The position numbers and the translations under genes were made by a program. The notes under the pieces were generated by a model. The model worked only from the letters and a program-made list of their open reading frames with translations, ran no database searches and was not told where the DNA came from. From Mactra quadrangularis (taxonomy: Eukaryota; Mollusca; Bivalvia; Venerida; Mactridae), in NCBI GenBank assembly GCA_025267735.1, contig CM046299.1:25942468-26006467 (forward strand): a stretch of DNA of 64,000 nucleotides, in the 5' to 3' direction. Each line of letters begins with the position of its first letter. The first letter of the stretch is position 1. Below are positions 35,099-47,150 of the stretch, piece after piece.

Positions 35099-36609
35099 CA
35101 GGGCTCGGCCACGAGGGCGATTCGGGCGATAATGTCGCCTTGTGTGTTACCATTTTGCCCTTCAAAACATCAAGGAGAAGTCCACTTCGCCGAGTATTTC
35201 CAATTTCGGCGATTGAATAATATTGTGTGGACGTCAATTATTGATTAAGCTCCGCCTAGTTTACACCCACAGCAAATCAGAGCGTTGTTTCTCAACATCG
35301 AAAGTTGATTAGCCAATCAGGATCGACAGTGGGTAATGATCTAGCAGGACCCAGTAGAATGTTGCCTTGGGCAGTTTTACGACCATGACTAGCAAATATG
35401 TTAATATGATATCGGCGAGGATTAAATAGCACGCTTAAATTGACCCACTGATTTTACCCCTAACTTAAACAATACAATGAGCAGTTGGCCATGCGAAAAG
35501 GTAAAGGCTTGCGGAAGCGAGATTTTCACATGTCCCCCAAAACAATGCTAGCATACCATTTTCCCCTCGTAAAATCATTTGCCTCTTACTTTATCGAAAG
35601 AAGAAAAAGTTTAATTTTAAGTTTAGTCTAGAACAACACATTTATTAAAATGAACCTTTGTTCGAAAATACGTATGTTTGATGGCGAGTAAAAATGACAA
35701 AAGGTGTTACTAAAAATAGATTCGTTACGTCATGGACACTATCCACGCGCTCGCTATTTGTGAATATGGTAACCAGTTCACGCTTTAATCGATACACTTA
35801 TCATGTAATTAGCTAAGCAGTCAAATTTTAGTTTACAAACAGTTCCATTTGTCAAACAGTGGGGACAAAACGGATAAAGTTAATTTCCGGTCCGCACTTT
35901 CACTACTTTAGTGGAATATTACGATTGTACACTATATAATAATAAATATTGCGGCTATTAAATGCAGAAATTTAAACCTCGTTCATTTCATAATGATTTC
36001 TCAATTACACAATTGATTAGATCATATATTTGATCTGAAAAAAGGCGATGGACTCGTGAAACATTCGTCCTAGATAACTTTCGTACCCAGGTCCGATTGT
36101 TATATTTTTTGAGTGAAAAAAAATCAAATTTAAGCAAAAATAAATATGTACAGAAATAAAAATTAAATCCATAATATGATCACTAATATTCTTGTATTGA
36201 TAAATACTTCACTGTAGCAGTGAAGACTGATACACTGTAATACTTTATTAGGTAAAATTACATTTTAAACTTTGAAAAGATTTCAATACAATTATTAGCT
36301 AATAAAGACACAAAGTCACTGGAAGATGTTTTCATTGGCATAGTACAAATAGAATAAATGAATTCAAGATACCATTTATAACAATTTGTTACATAACTTA
36401 TTACTTTGACCAGCGTATATTAAACAATATACTGGAAAAAAAACTACATCAGCAAATGTGAAGTGATCAATAGGTTATGATTCAATGTAATTTGGTGGTC
36501 TTGTAAAACAAAAGTATTTCTGTTTATAAGGCTGTTCTAAACTGCAACTTTTGAGATCAGATGCGCGCGTTGAGGGAGAAGTCACAATTTTACCCTAGGA
36601 TGAGCCCTG
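35099..36609. mobile_element. Probable 1.5-kb CAGGG-ended element
   Basis: The left end is CAGGGCTCGGCCACGAGG; the complement of the right end is CAGGGCTCATCCTAGGG (first 8 bases identical). Flanks CATAAA and CGTAAA agree at 5 of 6. Internal left end has a GGGCGA..TCGCC palindrome. No transposase. Confidence 0.6.
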
Positions 36610-37543
36610 CGTAAAGGAATTCAATCCATGAAAATTGTTGTTTTAGCCGAAAATGGCCATATTTGAAGATGAAATTGATTATCAAAGCTAGCTAATTTCG
36701 AAATATTAAGTTACTAAGTCAATACATACATCACAGATCTATCGACAAATCCAACTTTAACACATATTTAGTAGCCATTTCACTCATATACTGCACTAGA
36801 GTACAGCCTACGTTTTCGATTGGTCGCCATTTCACACGTGTCATGCTTGGGTCGATAATTAATGTCTTAGAATAAACATGAAATTTACCAAAGTTGGACA
36901 ATTTAGTCATAAACAACAATCTTTCTTAATGAGTACATGAAACTGTCTTTTCGTGAAAATGGTGAATGGGACGGAATAGCGCTCTCGCTTCGTCCCGCAA
37001 CGACCGTGAATTTCCGTGAGTTTCCTTCCATTACAAATCCTTCTAATATAGGATCCTTGCTTCAGCTTAAATGTTATTTAGAGCTATTAGTGATTTGCGG
37101 AAGTGGTTTCCTTCGAAAGAAGCTTGTTCTGTTCATGAGTACCTAAATTAGTATTTAGTATTTATTTCACTAGTAATTTTTAGTTTGATTACATGTGCAG
37201 TGTTAATGCCAATTTGTTGTTTCGAGCGCGTTACATATAGATATTATCATAAGCATTATAATTCTGCTGATAGTAAACTTATGTCAAATTACTTTTCAAG
37301 AGGAGTTTACAGTTTAAATTCATTATTTGTCTTTGACTCCAGTATTCATAATTCTTTACACGCTGGTTGGAAATGAATGATAAGTGGTACGAATGTTGTT
37401 TTCCTATATTTGTTCCCGGAATGAACTCTTTTTAAATAGTTGCCAAAACACTCCTGAGATGATCTTCAGAAAAACAAATTCGGGGGGGCATGCCATAGGA
37501 TTCTGTGTACACATTAAAACGCCCTTGCTACGCCCCTGAGGTA

Positions 37544-38859
37544 AACAAATCTTTTACAGTGCACCAGTTAATAAATCAATCATTCTTGTTAGAAAAAGAC
37601 TCACAAGTTCAAGCTGAACCAGACGCGTATCCAGGCCGTTTTGGGGATATTGCACAAATGTTAGGGAGTCAGGGGGCATGCCCTTCCCAAGAAAATTTAA
37701 ACCATTACTGTTCGTTTCAAAATGTGCACAAGGAGATATAGTGGTTAATTTGTGTATTGCTCATATGACTCATTTTGTATGACATTTTAAAGTAAAGTTA
37801 TCACAGTCGAGTCTAATAATGCCTTACCCGGGTTGGGCATCAATTTTCTTAAGATCTGTGATCTTAAATTTTTTCGTTTTCTGGAATCGAGGTTACGCAT
37901 GTGCGTTAAGTTCGTAATGGCAGATACGCGCCTAAGCTGAACTCAGGTTACAATGGGAAATCTTTCAACTTGATAGAGCCAACTCGGCTATTAGATTATA
38001 CTTAAAATGGAAAAAAGCTAAGTCTCCATTTTGCAAATAAGAAACTAACTTGATAATTATAGTTGATATAAATTATCTGGACATTTGCTAATTTTGACTC
38101 TACATCTACATCGTATGTGATTCTGTCAAAATTGACAATCTTATCACGGTGCGCTAATTAAATAAGAAATATAAAGATAAAGAGAAAAATTGATAGGAAA
38201 GAAAGAAATAAGAAAAGGAAGAAAATAAGAAAGCTGGCCAGCTACCATATCCCCACAAAGTTAGTATTGGAGGTGACCTGTCCGGCTTGCGAGGCGCTAC
38301 CAGGGACAAGTCCCCGCCGGCATAGCTCAATGACTTATAGGGGTACAGTAGCTGGAGAAAACCCCCTTAAAAGTGTTGGGAAGACAACTCCTCTTTGAAT
38401 TGTGTCAAAGTAGGAGCCTCAGCAATAGATGCTGGTAATGACTAATGACTCTCAATTTAATCTTTCTATGGGATGAAATAACATAGCTCTGCCTCACATG
38501 TAAATGCAGCAACCTAGCTGTTGTGTTTCATTTTCTTTGATAAGTGAAACAGCAAGAAATGCCAGTGTAATTTAAAGAAATAAGAATTTGTTTCAGCACC
38601 TCAACAACTGTCGTTTAAGTAGAGTTTGCCCTAACACACCTTGTATGGTGGACACACGGGTTCTCGCACCTCTAAGGACTCAATGAACCATTTCTAAATA
38701 ATGCAACAATACTTTCAGAAAAATACATTAAAAACGAACCTTTTAATCTATATTCCATTTGTTTATCATATACTTGCTGATATTTTATATTTAAAACAAA
38801 TCCAAATTCTTCCAAAAAAAACACGACCATTTTCTGAAAACTGTCATGGCGGCTAAAAA
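37544..38859. other. Unassigned, with a possible hAT end fragment
   Basis: At 37620 CAGACGCGTATCCAGGCCG resembles a CAGGGGCGGATCC-type MITE end. No partner end was found. Bases 38160-38225 are AGAAA-rich. No coding signal. Confidence 0.35.
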
Positions 38860-38861
38860 TA

Positions 38862-39509
38862 CAGTCAAGGGACATAAATGAGTTCCCACGCTACATGACG
38901 TTGTTTCTTTCTACAAAGTTCCGTACATTATCACCGTTTTTTTGTCGTTTTATTTTATCTAATTAGTTTTTAAATGCAAGGGAGAATAATGTGATGTCCA
39001 TTATATCAATTAGATCGAATAATAGTACCGATTATTTCCCTTTCCTTGTTTACGTCAGCAAAAAAAATTAACATGGCGCGCCACGGAAAACAGTTGACCC
39101 CTGAGGCGAAAAACATAAAAATTAGATTATCAAAACAGAGATTTTCTAGCCGAAACATTCAAGACATAACTGGATACAATAGAAGGACTGTGTCAAAAAT
39201 TTTGAAGCTGTTTGTTGATCGAGGTAATGTTGAAAATCTTCCTCGTAGTGGACGGTGACCAAAAATTACGAGACGTTCGGATGCCCCGTTATCTTGATGG
39301 TGAAAGTTAATCGTCGGCAGACTTTAACCGAGTTAACATATGAATTTAATTGATGTATTGAGGACCAAGGGTCATATCTCCAAGTATAAGATGTTTCATG
39401 CGAGTTTGTTTTGATTTTGAGTTTAAATGTCAAGGTTAAATGTCAACAACGCTGTCAAAAAAAAACATGACGTCACTTAGAGTGGGAACTCATTTATGTC
39501 CCTTGACTG
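38862..39509. mobile_element. Tc1-like element, internally deleted, 648 bp
   Basis: Perfect 28-bp terminal inverted repeats beginning CAGTCAAGGGACATAAATGA, flanked by TA (38860-38861, 39510-39511). It holds only the start of a Tc1 transposase; the catalytic DDE half is absent. Full Tc1 elements are about 1.3-1.7 kb, so about half is missing. The near-perfect ends suggest a fairly recent insertion. Confidence 0.9.
39073..39347 (+). pseudogene. Tc1 transposase N-terminal fragment
   Basis: The ATG at 39073 opens MARHGKQLTPEAK, followed by the paired-like helix-turn-helix region (SSRNIQDITGYNRRTVSKIL) and the conserved PRSGR linker, ending at a TGA at 39256-39258. Homology continues past this stop (PKITRRSDA), then shifts frame near 39290 into VNRRQTLTELTYEFN before a stop. 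This matches the DNA-binding half of Tc1-family transposases. One in-frame stop, one frameshift and loss of the DDE domain make it inactive as a transposase. Confidence 0.85.
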
Positions 39510-39919
39510 TAGATGACCTAATTTCGCACTTCTACCGTATTTGGCTCTTTGTGACGTCATAATTAGCTGCCACATGACTGTCACGTGACTTTATGAGCAA
39601 GGGCTACCTGCCATGTGCTTTTTTTTATAACATACTTTTAAACAATATTTAATGGATTGTACTGACAGAGCAGAAAAAGGTAATAAGGATTTACTGAAAA
39701 ATATTCACCATCACAAAATTTTCATTCTAAAAACCTGTTTCTTGCGCATTATTCTCGTTTGACAGTTGTAGTAGCGTTGATTGTTTACTTGACATTGTGC
39801 ACACGAATTGATGACGTCATACGCAATAAAATAGCAAAGTAAACAACTTTTTTATGAAAGGACCGAAATCAGGTGAGGAAAGAGATCAGGTGTTTGTACG
39901 ATATCATATAATTTGTGAG

Positions 39920-40191
39920 CAGGGGCAGATCCAAGATTTCTTTCAAAGGGGGTCCGAACTTTTCTAGGGGGGTCCGAACCTCGAACCACAATTAACCACA
40001 TTACACATTTTGCAGAAAAAATGAAACATATTGATAATAAAATCTACATAACCATTAAATCTATGTTAAGCACGGAGAAAAATTGCTTCATGCTTCTTAA
40101 AAATGACTTATAGTCAAGAAATACACGAATGGACAGGTAAATTTTCCAAATTCAAGGGGGAGGGGGGTCCGGACACCCCACACCCCGCATG
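39920..40191 (+). mobile_element. CAGGGGCAGATCC-type MITE, copy 2
   Basis: Starts CAGGGGCAGATCCAAG and ends ..CCCGCATG, with a 5-bp duplication GTGAG on both sides (39915-39919, 40192-40196). The interior aligns with 11097-11375 (GGGGTCCGAAC, ACATAACCATTAAATCTAT). Confidence 0.75.
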
Positions 40192-40196
40192 GTGAG

Positions 40197-41135
40197 GGGA
40201 AGCCATTAAATTCGTAGAGCAATTTTTCTAAAACCCAAATCAGTTCACACCAACACATGCTTATAATTGCATGTGCGCCCAGGAACTTTCACACTGACCA
40301 TGTTCATCTCCAATTGGAAACGATGCCAATCCAACATAAAAACATAGTTTTCCTCCAAATCCACATACTGATAGAAAGTTTATGAACTTAATGTTTGATT
40401 GTTGACAAAATTTACTGAAATTATTCAATCATGAGGGAGGATGGTTCGGATTTTCATTTTTTTCTAATTTCTCCCAAATTTGCACGTCGGCCATGATGGA
40501 TGATTTGTTGCCGTGATTTTTCAGATTCGCATTTTCGGTTATGCAGCAAGTCAGACAATAAAATAATCAACGTATCTACGAATTTTACAGGTTTTGGTGA
40601 CATTATAAGCATGTTTATATATCATAAATCACAACAATTATCGATAAATCTTAAAACAACTTACCCGAAAATAAATTCCGTCTCCATCCATCTGTCCCAA
40701 CATGGAAAGAAAGACTATTTATATCAGCCAATCAGGTTGATTCACGTGACCAGCTATGTCACCATAGGCACAGGGCGCATCTAATCAACACTCATACCAC
40801 AACTTAATATATGAAGTTTAAATGAAGCTTAATGGAATCACAATAATTGCGATATTTGTTGGCCTGATCATTTTTCATGACCAGAGATACTCGAGTGGTA
40901 GCCGTATGTTTCAAAGTACGTTAATTTGAACTACTTGGATCTTCTATTGTGTGCTCATTTGTTAAAAACTATTTCTGGACCCTGTGGAACAAACTACCCG
41001 CAGCGGTTATCTCCCTTTATCAAATCATTAACCCGTGGTAATTTAAGAAACAAATGTCTCAGTAGATCAACATTATGTAACATTGTTTAATATTAAATGT
41101 GAAGTTGAACACGAGAAGTATATCTCCGGTTGAAC
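40197..41135. other. Unassigned sequence
   Basis: The 94-codon frame at 40500-40784 resembles no family and shows no domain. I treat it as chance. Confidence 0.4.
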
Positions 41136-41330
41136 CATAGGCGGATCCAAGGGGGGCGGGCCCGGTACGCCCCCTCCCTAAAATTGCCAAAGCAAAGGGG
41201 TTTTTTTTTCAGTCATAAATATGATAATTATAGGAAAATACATAAATTATATATGATATTTGTCAAAAAATCGCACGCTACACATGCAATAAGTTACGAG
41301 GCTGGAAGTCCAGACATAGGCCCTACAACC
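41136..41330. mobile_element. Fragment of a CATAGGCGGATCC-type MITE
   Basis: The start CATAGGCGGATCCAAGG matches the terminal sequence of the GGGGTCC MITE group. The other end is not recognisable. Confidence 0.4.
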
Positions 41331-41559
41331 TAGCATATAATTTAGGACAATTCCTCATTATTGTAAGATGATCCAACGGCTGTTGGAAAATTATATATGA
41401 CATATAATCAAGATGCTTAATTGTATACCCTGAGAAAGGAAAGATGAGGCTTTCGAAATGTGCCTGAATTCCTTAGAAATAACCAAAACTCAGGAAATTT
41501 TTAAAGATTTTAAAAGTAATATTTATCAGAAGTGATGTACATGTACATGATTGCCAATA

Positions 41560-42235
41560 CATAGCCGGATCTAGCTGGGAGTGGGTCAGGGGGAGGGTCC
41601 AGACCCCCTAGAATTTCCAAAATGCACTTGTCCATAAGTGTATTACTTGACTGTAAGTCATTCTTAATTTTTTAAGTAGCATGTAGAAAATTTTCTCGGT
41701 GCTTAACAAAATTTAATGGTAATTTAGTTTTAATTATTTATATGTAGCGTTATTCTGCAAACAGGGATCACCTAAAACCCGTGACACTAGCAATTCTCCG
41801 TGACGATATGGCTACATCATATTCTTAAGTCCGTGACAGAGATTGATTCTGACTACTTCGTTCAACAGATACGAAATCATGGCAAATGATCTATATGCTG
41901 AGTAGTTTAAACTGGTAAAAGTATACTAAAAGTTATTGATTAATTTCGGAACGTCAACTTATCGCATTTTTCGTTCTTGAATAAATAATAAACAACAAAT
42001 TTTAAAGTGAATATTTTTATTTCAATAATTTCTCAGTTTGACCAACTTTATAAATCCCGTGACATTGCCGTGACATAAACATCAAAATCCGTGATGATAC
42101 CGTCACGGTCGTCACGGCCGTCACGGGTTTTAGTAGATCTGCTGCAAACAATGTATATTGTGGTTGCCGTTCAAAGTTTGTACCCCCCCCCCCCCCTTCC
42201 TCCCTAGAAAAAGTTCGGACCCCGCCCAAGGATTT
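41560..42235 (-). mobile_element. CAGGGGCAGATCC-type MITE, copy 3, interrupted
   Basis: The left end CATAGCCGGATCTAGC corresponds to the complement of the right end of the copy at 11375. The right part (TTCGGACCCCGCCCAAGG) corresponds to the CAGGGG end. A 380-bp element at 41762-42141 splits it. A long C run lies at 42182-42196. Confidence 0.65.
41762..42141. mobile_element. 380-bp CAG-ended element nested in a MITE
   Basis: The left end is CAGGGATCACCTAAAACCCG; the complement of the right end is CAGATCTACTAAAACCCG. Flanked by CTGCAAA on both sides (41755-41761, 42142-42148). Subterminal CCGTGAC/GTCACGG repeats are dense at both ends (41780-41850 and 42055-42128). Confidence 0.75.
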
Positions 42236-42854
42236 TATTTACCGGGCTTTTGATTTTCATCAAATTTCATTGTCTTCCCTATTATTTTTGCCCATACGGA
42301 TAACAAGCGGTATAGATAGATAGTGAAAACAACTTGTTAAATTAATATCATACGTTATTTCAAACAAAACTTTATATTTTATGAATCCATATTATAAAAT
42401 ACGTTAAATGAGCAAGTTTTTGTACAAAATTCCGAAAAATATACGGACTTTGTAGCCTAATTTCCCGTTTAAGTGGATCACAATGGGAAGTCGATTGAAT
42501 TGCTACCTTGAAGTTCTTTACGAAAACAACCAATAAGATGTTTATTTATTCATGTTTAGCATGGTAAAAATCTTTTCCGTAATAGATATAATAATTGAAT
42601 GCGTTTTTTCTAATTTACTAATTCGCAATAAATGAAAATCATGATGATATTACTGTTTCCCTTCACGAAAACAACTATAGCTAACTGTTTAGCTTATGTA
42701 CGAAAACAACTTAATAAACTGTGCAATTGAAATAATCTGTGTTTAAATTTTGTTCTTTTTAATCTTACATCATTTCGTAAGACGAAGTTTAATTGGTGAG
42801 TACAAATAATAATAGGAAAATAATGATTTCATCCATCATAACAAAACAACTTTG
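42236..42854. other. Unique sequence with scattered ACGAAAACAAC motifs
   Basis: The 11-mer ACGAAAACAAC occurs at 42520, 42665 and 42700 in otherwise non-repetitive DNA before the satellite that is built on it. Confidence 0.7.
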
Positions 42855-43354
42855 TCTACGAAAACAACCATCAGTCAGTCTCACGAAAACAACTTTTACA
42901 CGAAAACAACCATCAGTCAATCTCACGAAAACAACTTTTATACCAAAGCAACAATCAGTCAATCTCACGAAAACAACTTTTATACAAAAGCAACAATCAG
43001 TCGGTCTCACGAAAACAACTTTTACACGAAAACAACCATCAGTAAATCTCACAAAAAAACAACTTTTATACAAAAGCAACAATCAGTCGGTCTCACGAAA
43101 ACAACTTTTACACGAAAACAACCATCAGTCAATCTCACGAAAACAACTTTTATACAAAAGCAACAATCAGTCAATCTCACGAAAACAACTTTTATACAAA
43201 AGCAACAATCAGTCAATCTCACGAAAACAACTTTTATTCGAAAGCAACAATCGGTCAATCTCACAAAAACAACTTTTTCTATGATAACAACTATCAGTCA
43301 GTTTACGGAAACAACTTTTATACGAAAACAACGATCATTCAATCTCACGAAAAC
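42855..43354. repeat. 42-bp satellite, first block, about 12 units
   Basis: The unit is TCTCACGAAAACAACTTTTA followed by YACRAAARCAACMATCAGTCAA. ACGAAAACAAC-like cores occur twice per unit, so the unit is a diverged dimer of about 21 bp. Two unit types (CGAAAACAACC and CAAAAGCAACA) alternate irregularly. Because 42 is a multiple of 3, open frames up to 177 codons appear on both strands; these are not genes. Confidence 0.95.
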
Positions 43355-43605
43355 ATCTACATCTACATCTACATTAATACATTGAGCTGTCACAGATTGA
43401 CATTTCTTCAATGGTGCGCAAGAAGAAAGTTGGAAAGGATAGTGAAAGAGAGAAAATAGACCCACACAGATGAATGTATGCAATGCTATAGAAAAAGGAA
43501 GAAATAATAGAAAAGATGCTCCAATCACGTTTCGTCCATCAGGGTGAGACCAATTCATTGGGGCTCAAGGCCCACTGACGCAGCTCTCCCCCTTCATTTG
43601 GATGT
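43355..43605 (-). mobile_element. Probable retroposon 3' fragment inside the satellite
   Basis: On the minus strand this unique block ends in GTAGATGTAGATGTAGATG (complement of 43357-43376), like the short tandem tails of non-LTR retrotransposons. It splits the 42-bp satellite in two. No reverse transcriptase sequence is present, so the family is unknown. Confidence 0.45.
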
Positions 43606-43611
43606 ATTTAG

Positions 43612-43808
43612 TGAAAACAACTTTTATACGAAAACAACAATCATTCAATCTCACGAAAACAACTTTTACACGAAAGCAACAATCAGTCAATCTCACGAAA
43701 ACAACTTTTACACGAAAGCAACAATAAGTCAATCTCACGAAAACAACTTTTCCTAATAAAGCAACAATCAGTCAATCTCACGAAAACAACTATTATACGA
43801 AAGCAACT
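43612..43808. repeat. 42-bp satellite, second block, about 5 units
   Basis: Same unit as 42855-43354, resuming after the 250-bp interruption. Confidence 0.95.
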
Positions 43809-43885
43809 GTACTGTACTGTAATGTAATGTACTGTAATGTACTGTACTGCATGTCTGTTCTGTTCTGGTCTGATCTGCTCGTTCT
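43806..43885. repeat. ACTGT/AATGT-type microsatellite
   Basis: A run of CTGTA/ATGTA pentamers grading into CTGTT/CTGGT, directly abutting the satellite. Confidence 0.85.
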
Positions 43886-45185
43886 TTTCTAGTATGTATC
43901 TAGATAAGTCATGTTGGTACTATATTCTAATTCTGTATGATTGGCTAGAAGGATAAAAAGGTTAGACAGGACGAAGCTTCAAGATGGAAACAAAACAAGA
44001 CATATGAGCACGTGACCCTCAGAATGTAAACCAAACTCTTGTTTTCGTCAAACCCTTTCAAGCAGCCAAAGTGTAGGAAAGGTTGCAGTGGTTCATATCG
44101 ATAACTCATTTCGTTGTCCGAATATGCCCAAATTAGCTCTTCAGTGGTAATTGTGTACTCAGAATCAACCGTACTTATTACTTTCATACATGATATGATC
44201 TTGTTTACCCGCTCAATTGAAAATATTATGCGGCGGAACGGAACTAACGATAAATACTCAAAGGACCAATTAAAGATTTTTTTATTGGGGGGGGGGGGGG
44301 GGGTGTTTGTAGTCAATTATGCATCATTTGATGTCATTTAATTATTGAAATAGAAAAGGAAATCGGCAAAAAACGCATTATTTTTCACCTCATTAGTTGT
44401 TGTTGTAGGTCACGTGACTATAGACCCAGGAAAACAGATAGAACAATATCTGATTATAATGCCTCGATCTTTTTATGACACATGCTATTATCGTACTTGT
44501 TTGAATACATTTGATAATCCTAATAGAAAATCTCTTGAAAGATCGAATTTGAAATAGAAAGAAAGGAAAGTTACTCCAACAAAATGAAAGGACTGGGCAA
44601 GGTTTCTATTCTGTATGACATTGCTCTGAACATTACATCATCTATGGCCTGATCTTCTGTGCCAAGCATGGGTCCTGACATCATGGACGATTGTGATATA
44701 TGTACAGCTCGTCTTTGAGTATATGATTTTTACTTTTGTTTGTTTTCAGATACATTCAGGAAATCATTTAAAGTTGCTATTCGATCATGTTTTAGATGTT
44801 ACTTTGTAAGTAACCAATCAAAGACGCCTATAACATATGATCTAACCAACTTTCTCATGGAAATATAAGTGCTAGACGAACAATACACATTTTTATGATA
44901 AATAACCAATTAGATTATATTTCAAACTATCATAATATTTTACGGGTTGAGTTGGCCACGGGTTGAGTTGTACCGTACCCTTTGTGTATTCGTCTGTGTT
45001 TTAGTGCATTAGGGAATTTCCAGATTTTCGGGTGGGGGAAGTCCCGGGATTTTTTTGTGAAAACGAAACTATATTTTCGAAATAGTCTACCTACGATTTC
45101 AAAAAAACCCTCTAGAAAATGAAAGCGTAGGACATTTTTGTTAATGCAAATCTAATGGTTGATTCATGTAGCTGGATGCCTCCCT
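43886..45185. other. Unassigned sequence
   Basis: A G run lies at about 44287-44302. The two open frames on opposite strands at 43945-44341 have no domain support. A CGGGTTGAGTTG motif is repeated twice at 44944-44973. Confidence 0.4.
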
Positions 45186-47150
45186 GATATCGTACGGGGG
45201 ATGTATAAAATCTAAGTCGCGTTTAAATCCGTAATCTAGGTCAAAGGTCAACTAGGTGCATTTATTTTTTATTAGATCCTATGCTCTTTATACTGAAATT
45301 TCAAGAAATTTAATCGGTAAAGTGGAGATTTTCTTTGTTGAAAACTAATATATTATGATTAAACTTTATTTCTATGAAAAAAATTGAGTGTTTGATTACA
45401 TGATTACTTCCCTTTTAAGCCTTTTGTCGCGAAAATAGGTGACAATAAAAAAATCGTCTACAATAGTTTAACTAGTAGAACTACAGTTAGTGTTTATGGT
45501 TTAAATCTACTTGAATTGTGTTTATTGATGCTTCATGACCTTTTTAGTAGATATTTAATACTCGATAAGGTTAAAATAATGTCACAGTGGTGTAAAATTA
45601 AGGGCGAGTGGTAAAACTGTTTTTAGAGATTTTTTGACAAATGTGGAAAACTTTTGAAAAGGCAGTTCATTATTTAATTCACGTTGCTAGATGACTTACT
45701 GAGCCACATAGAGAATGTTTAAAAACTTATTTTGTGATAAAAATGTGTTATGTAGGTCAAAGATCACCACAGTGCATTTTCTTATTATTAAAGCTATGTT
45801 ATCATTGTACAGTATATTTCTTGCGAAAAGTCATGTAAATTTATAATAGAAAACTTTTAAAATACTTTCAAATTGTTCAAAAGAATTTTAAATGTGTCTG
45901 GTTACATGATTACTTCCCTTTATGTAATGTTTGTCGCGTAAATAGGTAAAAATACAGCTCCCATTTAGCTCAGTAGGTATCACGCTAGTCTGCTGATCGC
46001 GAGTTTTTTTTTTATTTCTATTCCCGGCCAAAGCATATTTTCATGGAGTTCGTTCATGAATTGATTTCTATAGAAATTCTCCCTCCTACCACTTATTCTT
46101 AATTATGTCAGTAACTGACGAAAGTACATGCTTAGTAACTGGTAGAGAGCTTTATCCAGATATTTAGCTTTTCTAGGACGGCCGTGATATGACCTTTACG
46201 ATGTGCTGCTACGGCGTTGGACCAAACTAAACGGAGCATTACACAATAAATCAACCCTTACATGACAAACATTGAGTTAAGAACATATTTCGATTTCTAT
46301 GAAATGTTTGTAAAATGTATCATAAACTAAATGGTACAAATCCTAAACATATAGTTTCTCAAAAGACGAAACAGGATTAGCACAATGTTGTACGTTACAA
46401 TCACACCCAAATATGCATACTTGGTCAGCTTTATAACATTTGCATGTAGCATAATTGCTTTTGTTTCTAACACCACAGGTCACTAGTTGCAAGCATGCCG
46501 AAGGAATCGGCGGCTTTCGAGTCCAAACAGGAGATAAAGTATCATTTTCATGTGACCAAAATCCCGTATTGACTCTACGTGATCTTTAGGTTCAAAGTGA
46601 ATATTTGCAGCCTGTATCAAGATCTCTGTTAGATAACTGGCGCTTAAAATATGAAGCTGTGAAGCGTCCTTGGTAGACGGAAGCAAATCAAAGGACTGTT
46701 TGTTTTCATAAAAAGTCCGTTGTAACATAAATCTACGTCTGGACTAAGTAGGTTTTCAGAATTGCAATCATAGAGTGCACACAAGAATCTTTCAATATTC
46801 TTTGTCTCCTTATTGTGACTAATTGATGAAAACAAGCCAGGATTTTCAACAAATTTTTCCAACTTGTCTTCTTGCTGAATCCATGAAATGAAGACGTGGT
46901 ATCGCATCCAGTCAATTGTTACTTTTCTGATATCACCCCCTAACTTTTCAGTGATAGAATGAACATGATAACAACGCCACGAAAGCAGAAGTAATTCATC
47001 AGTATCTGTACTACTGACAAGTATATTTCGTATATATTCGTTTTCCATCGCATCCTTTATGTGAATTATATTGTGAGTGTCAGCTTCGTGCTTTGTGAAC
47101 AAACTTTCTGCTTTAAAGTTATCTGCTAGAGCAATGATAACACCAGAAAC
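45186..47150. repeat. Large palindrome, left arm
   Basis: The complement of this arm matches about 47660-49509. Paired coordinates sum to about 94,695-94,703 over the outer 1.7 kb (for example 45186 with 49509, 46495 with 48208) and drift inward through indels. The outer part is visibly conserved, the inner part more diverged. It contains a family-B SINE and most of a decayed gene, both mirrored in the other arm. Confidence 0.9.
45957..46228 (+). mobile_element. SINE family B, left palindrome arm
   Basis: A-box TTAGCTCAGTAGG (about 45964), damaged B box, and the body with CTGACGAAAGTA. Mirrored exactly by 48475-48739, so it was present before the arm was duplicated. Confidence 0.85.

Larger units (their letters stand above)
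33371..37538. mobile_element. hAT-like element, 4.2 kb, with two nested elements
   Basis: The left end is CAGGCGCGTAGCTACC; the complement of the right end is CAGGGGCGTAGCAAGG. A perfect 5-bp duplication AGGTA flanks it (33366-33370, 37539-37543). Both terminal regions carry GTGTACACA-like motifs. Inside lie elements at 33983-34810 and 35099-36609, which account for more than half its length. The rest has only short frames (for example 36937-37146), so no transposase is evident. Confidence 0.75.

Noticed and set aside
40500..40784. 94-codon frame
   Set aside because: No recognisable motif, repeat-rich surroundings, no splice or promoter support.
42793..43385. 163- and 177-codon repeat proteins
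   Set aside because: Open in several frames on both strands because the satellite unit is 42 bp; there is no start or splice context.
43945..44341. 123-codon minus-strand and 75-codon plus-strand frames
   Set aside because: They overlap each other, include a homopolymer-encoded proline or glycine run, and show no domain.
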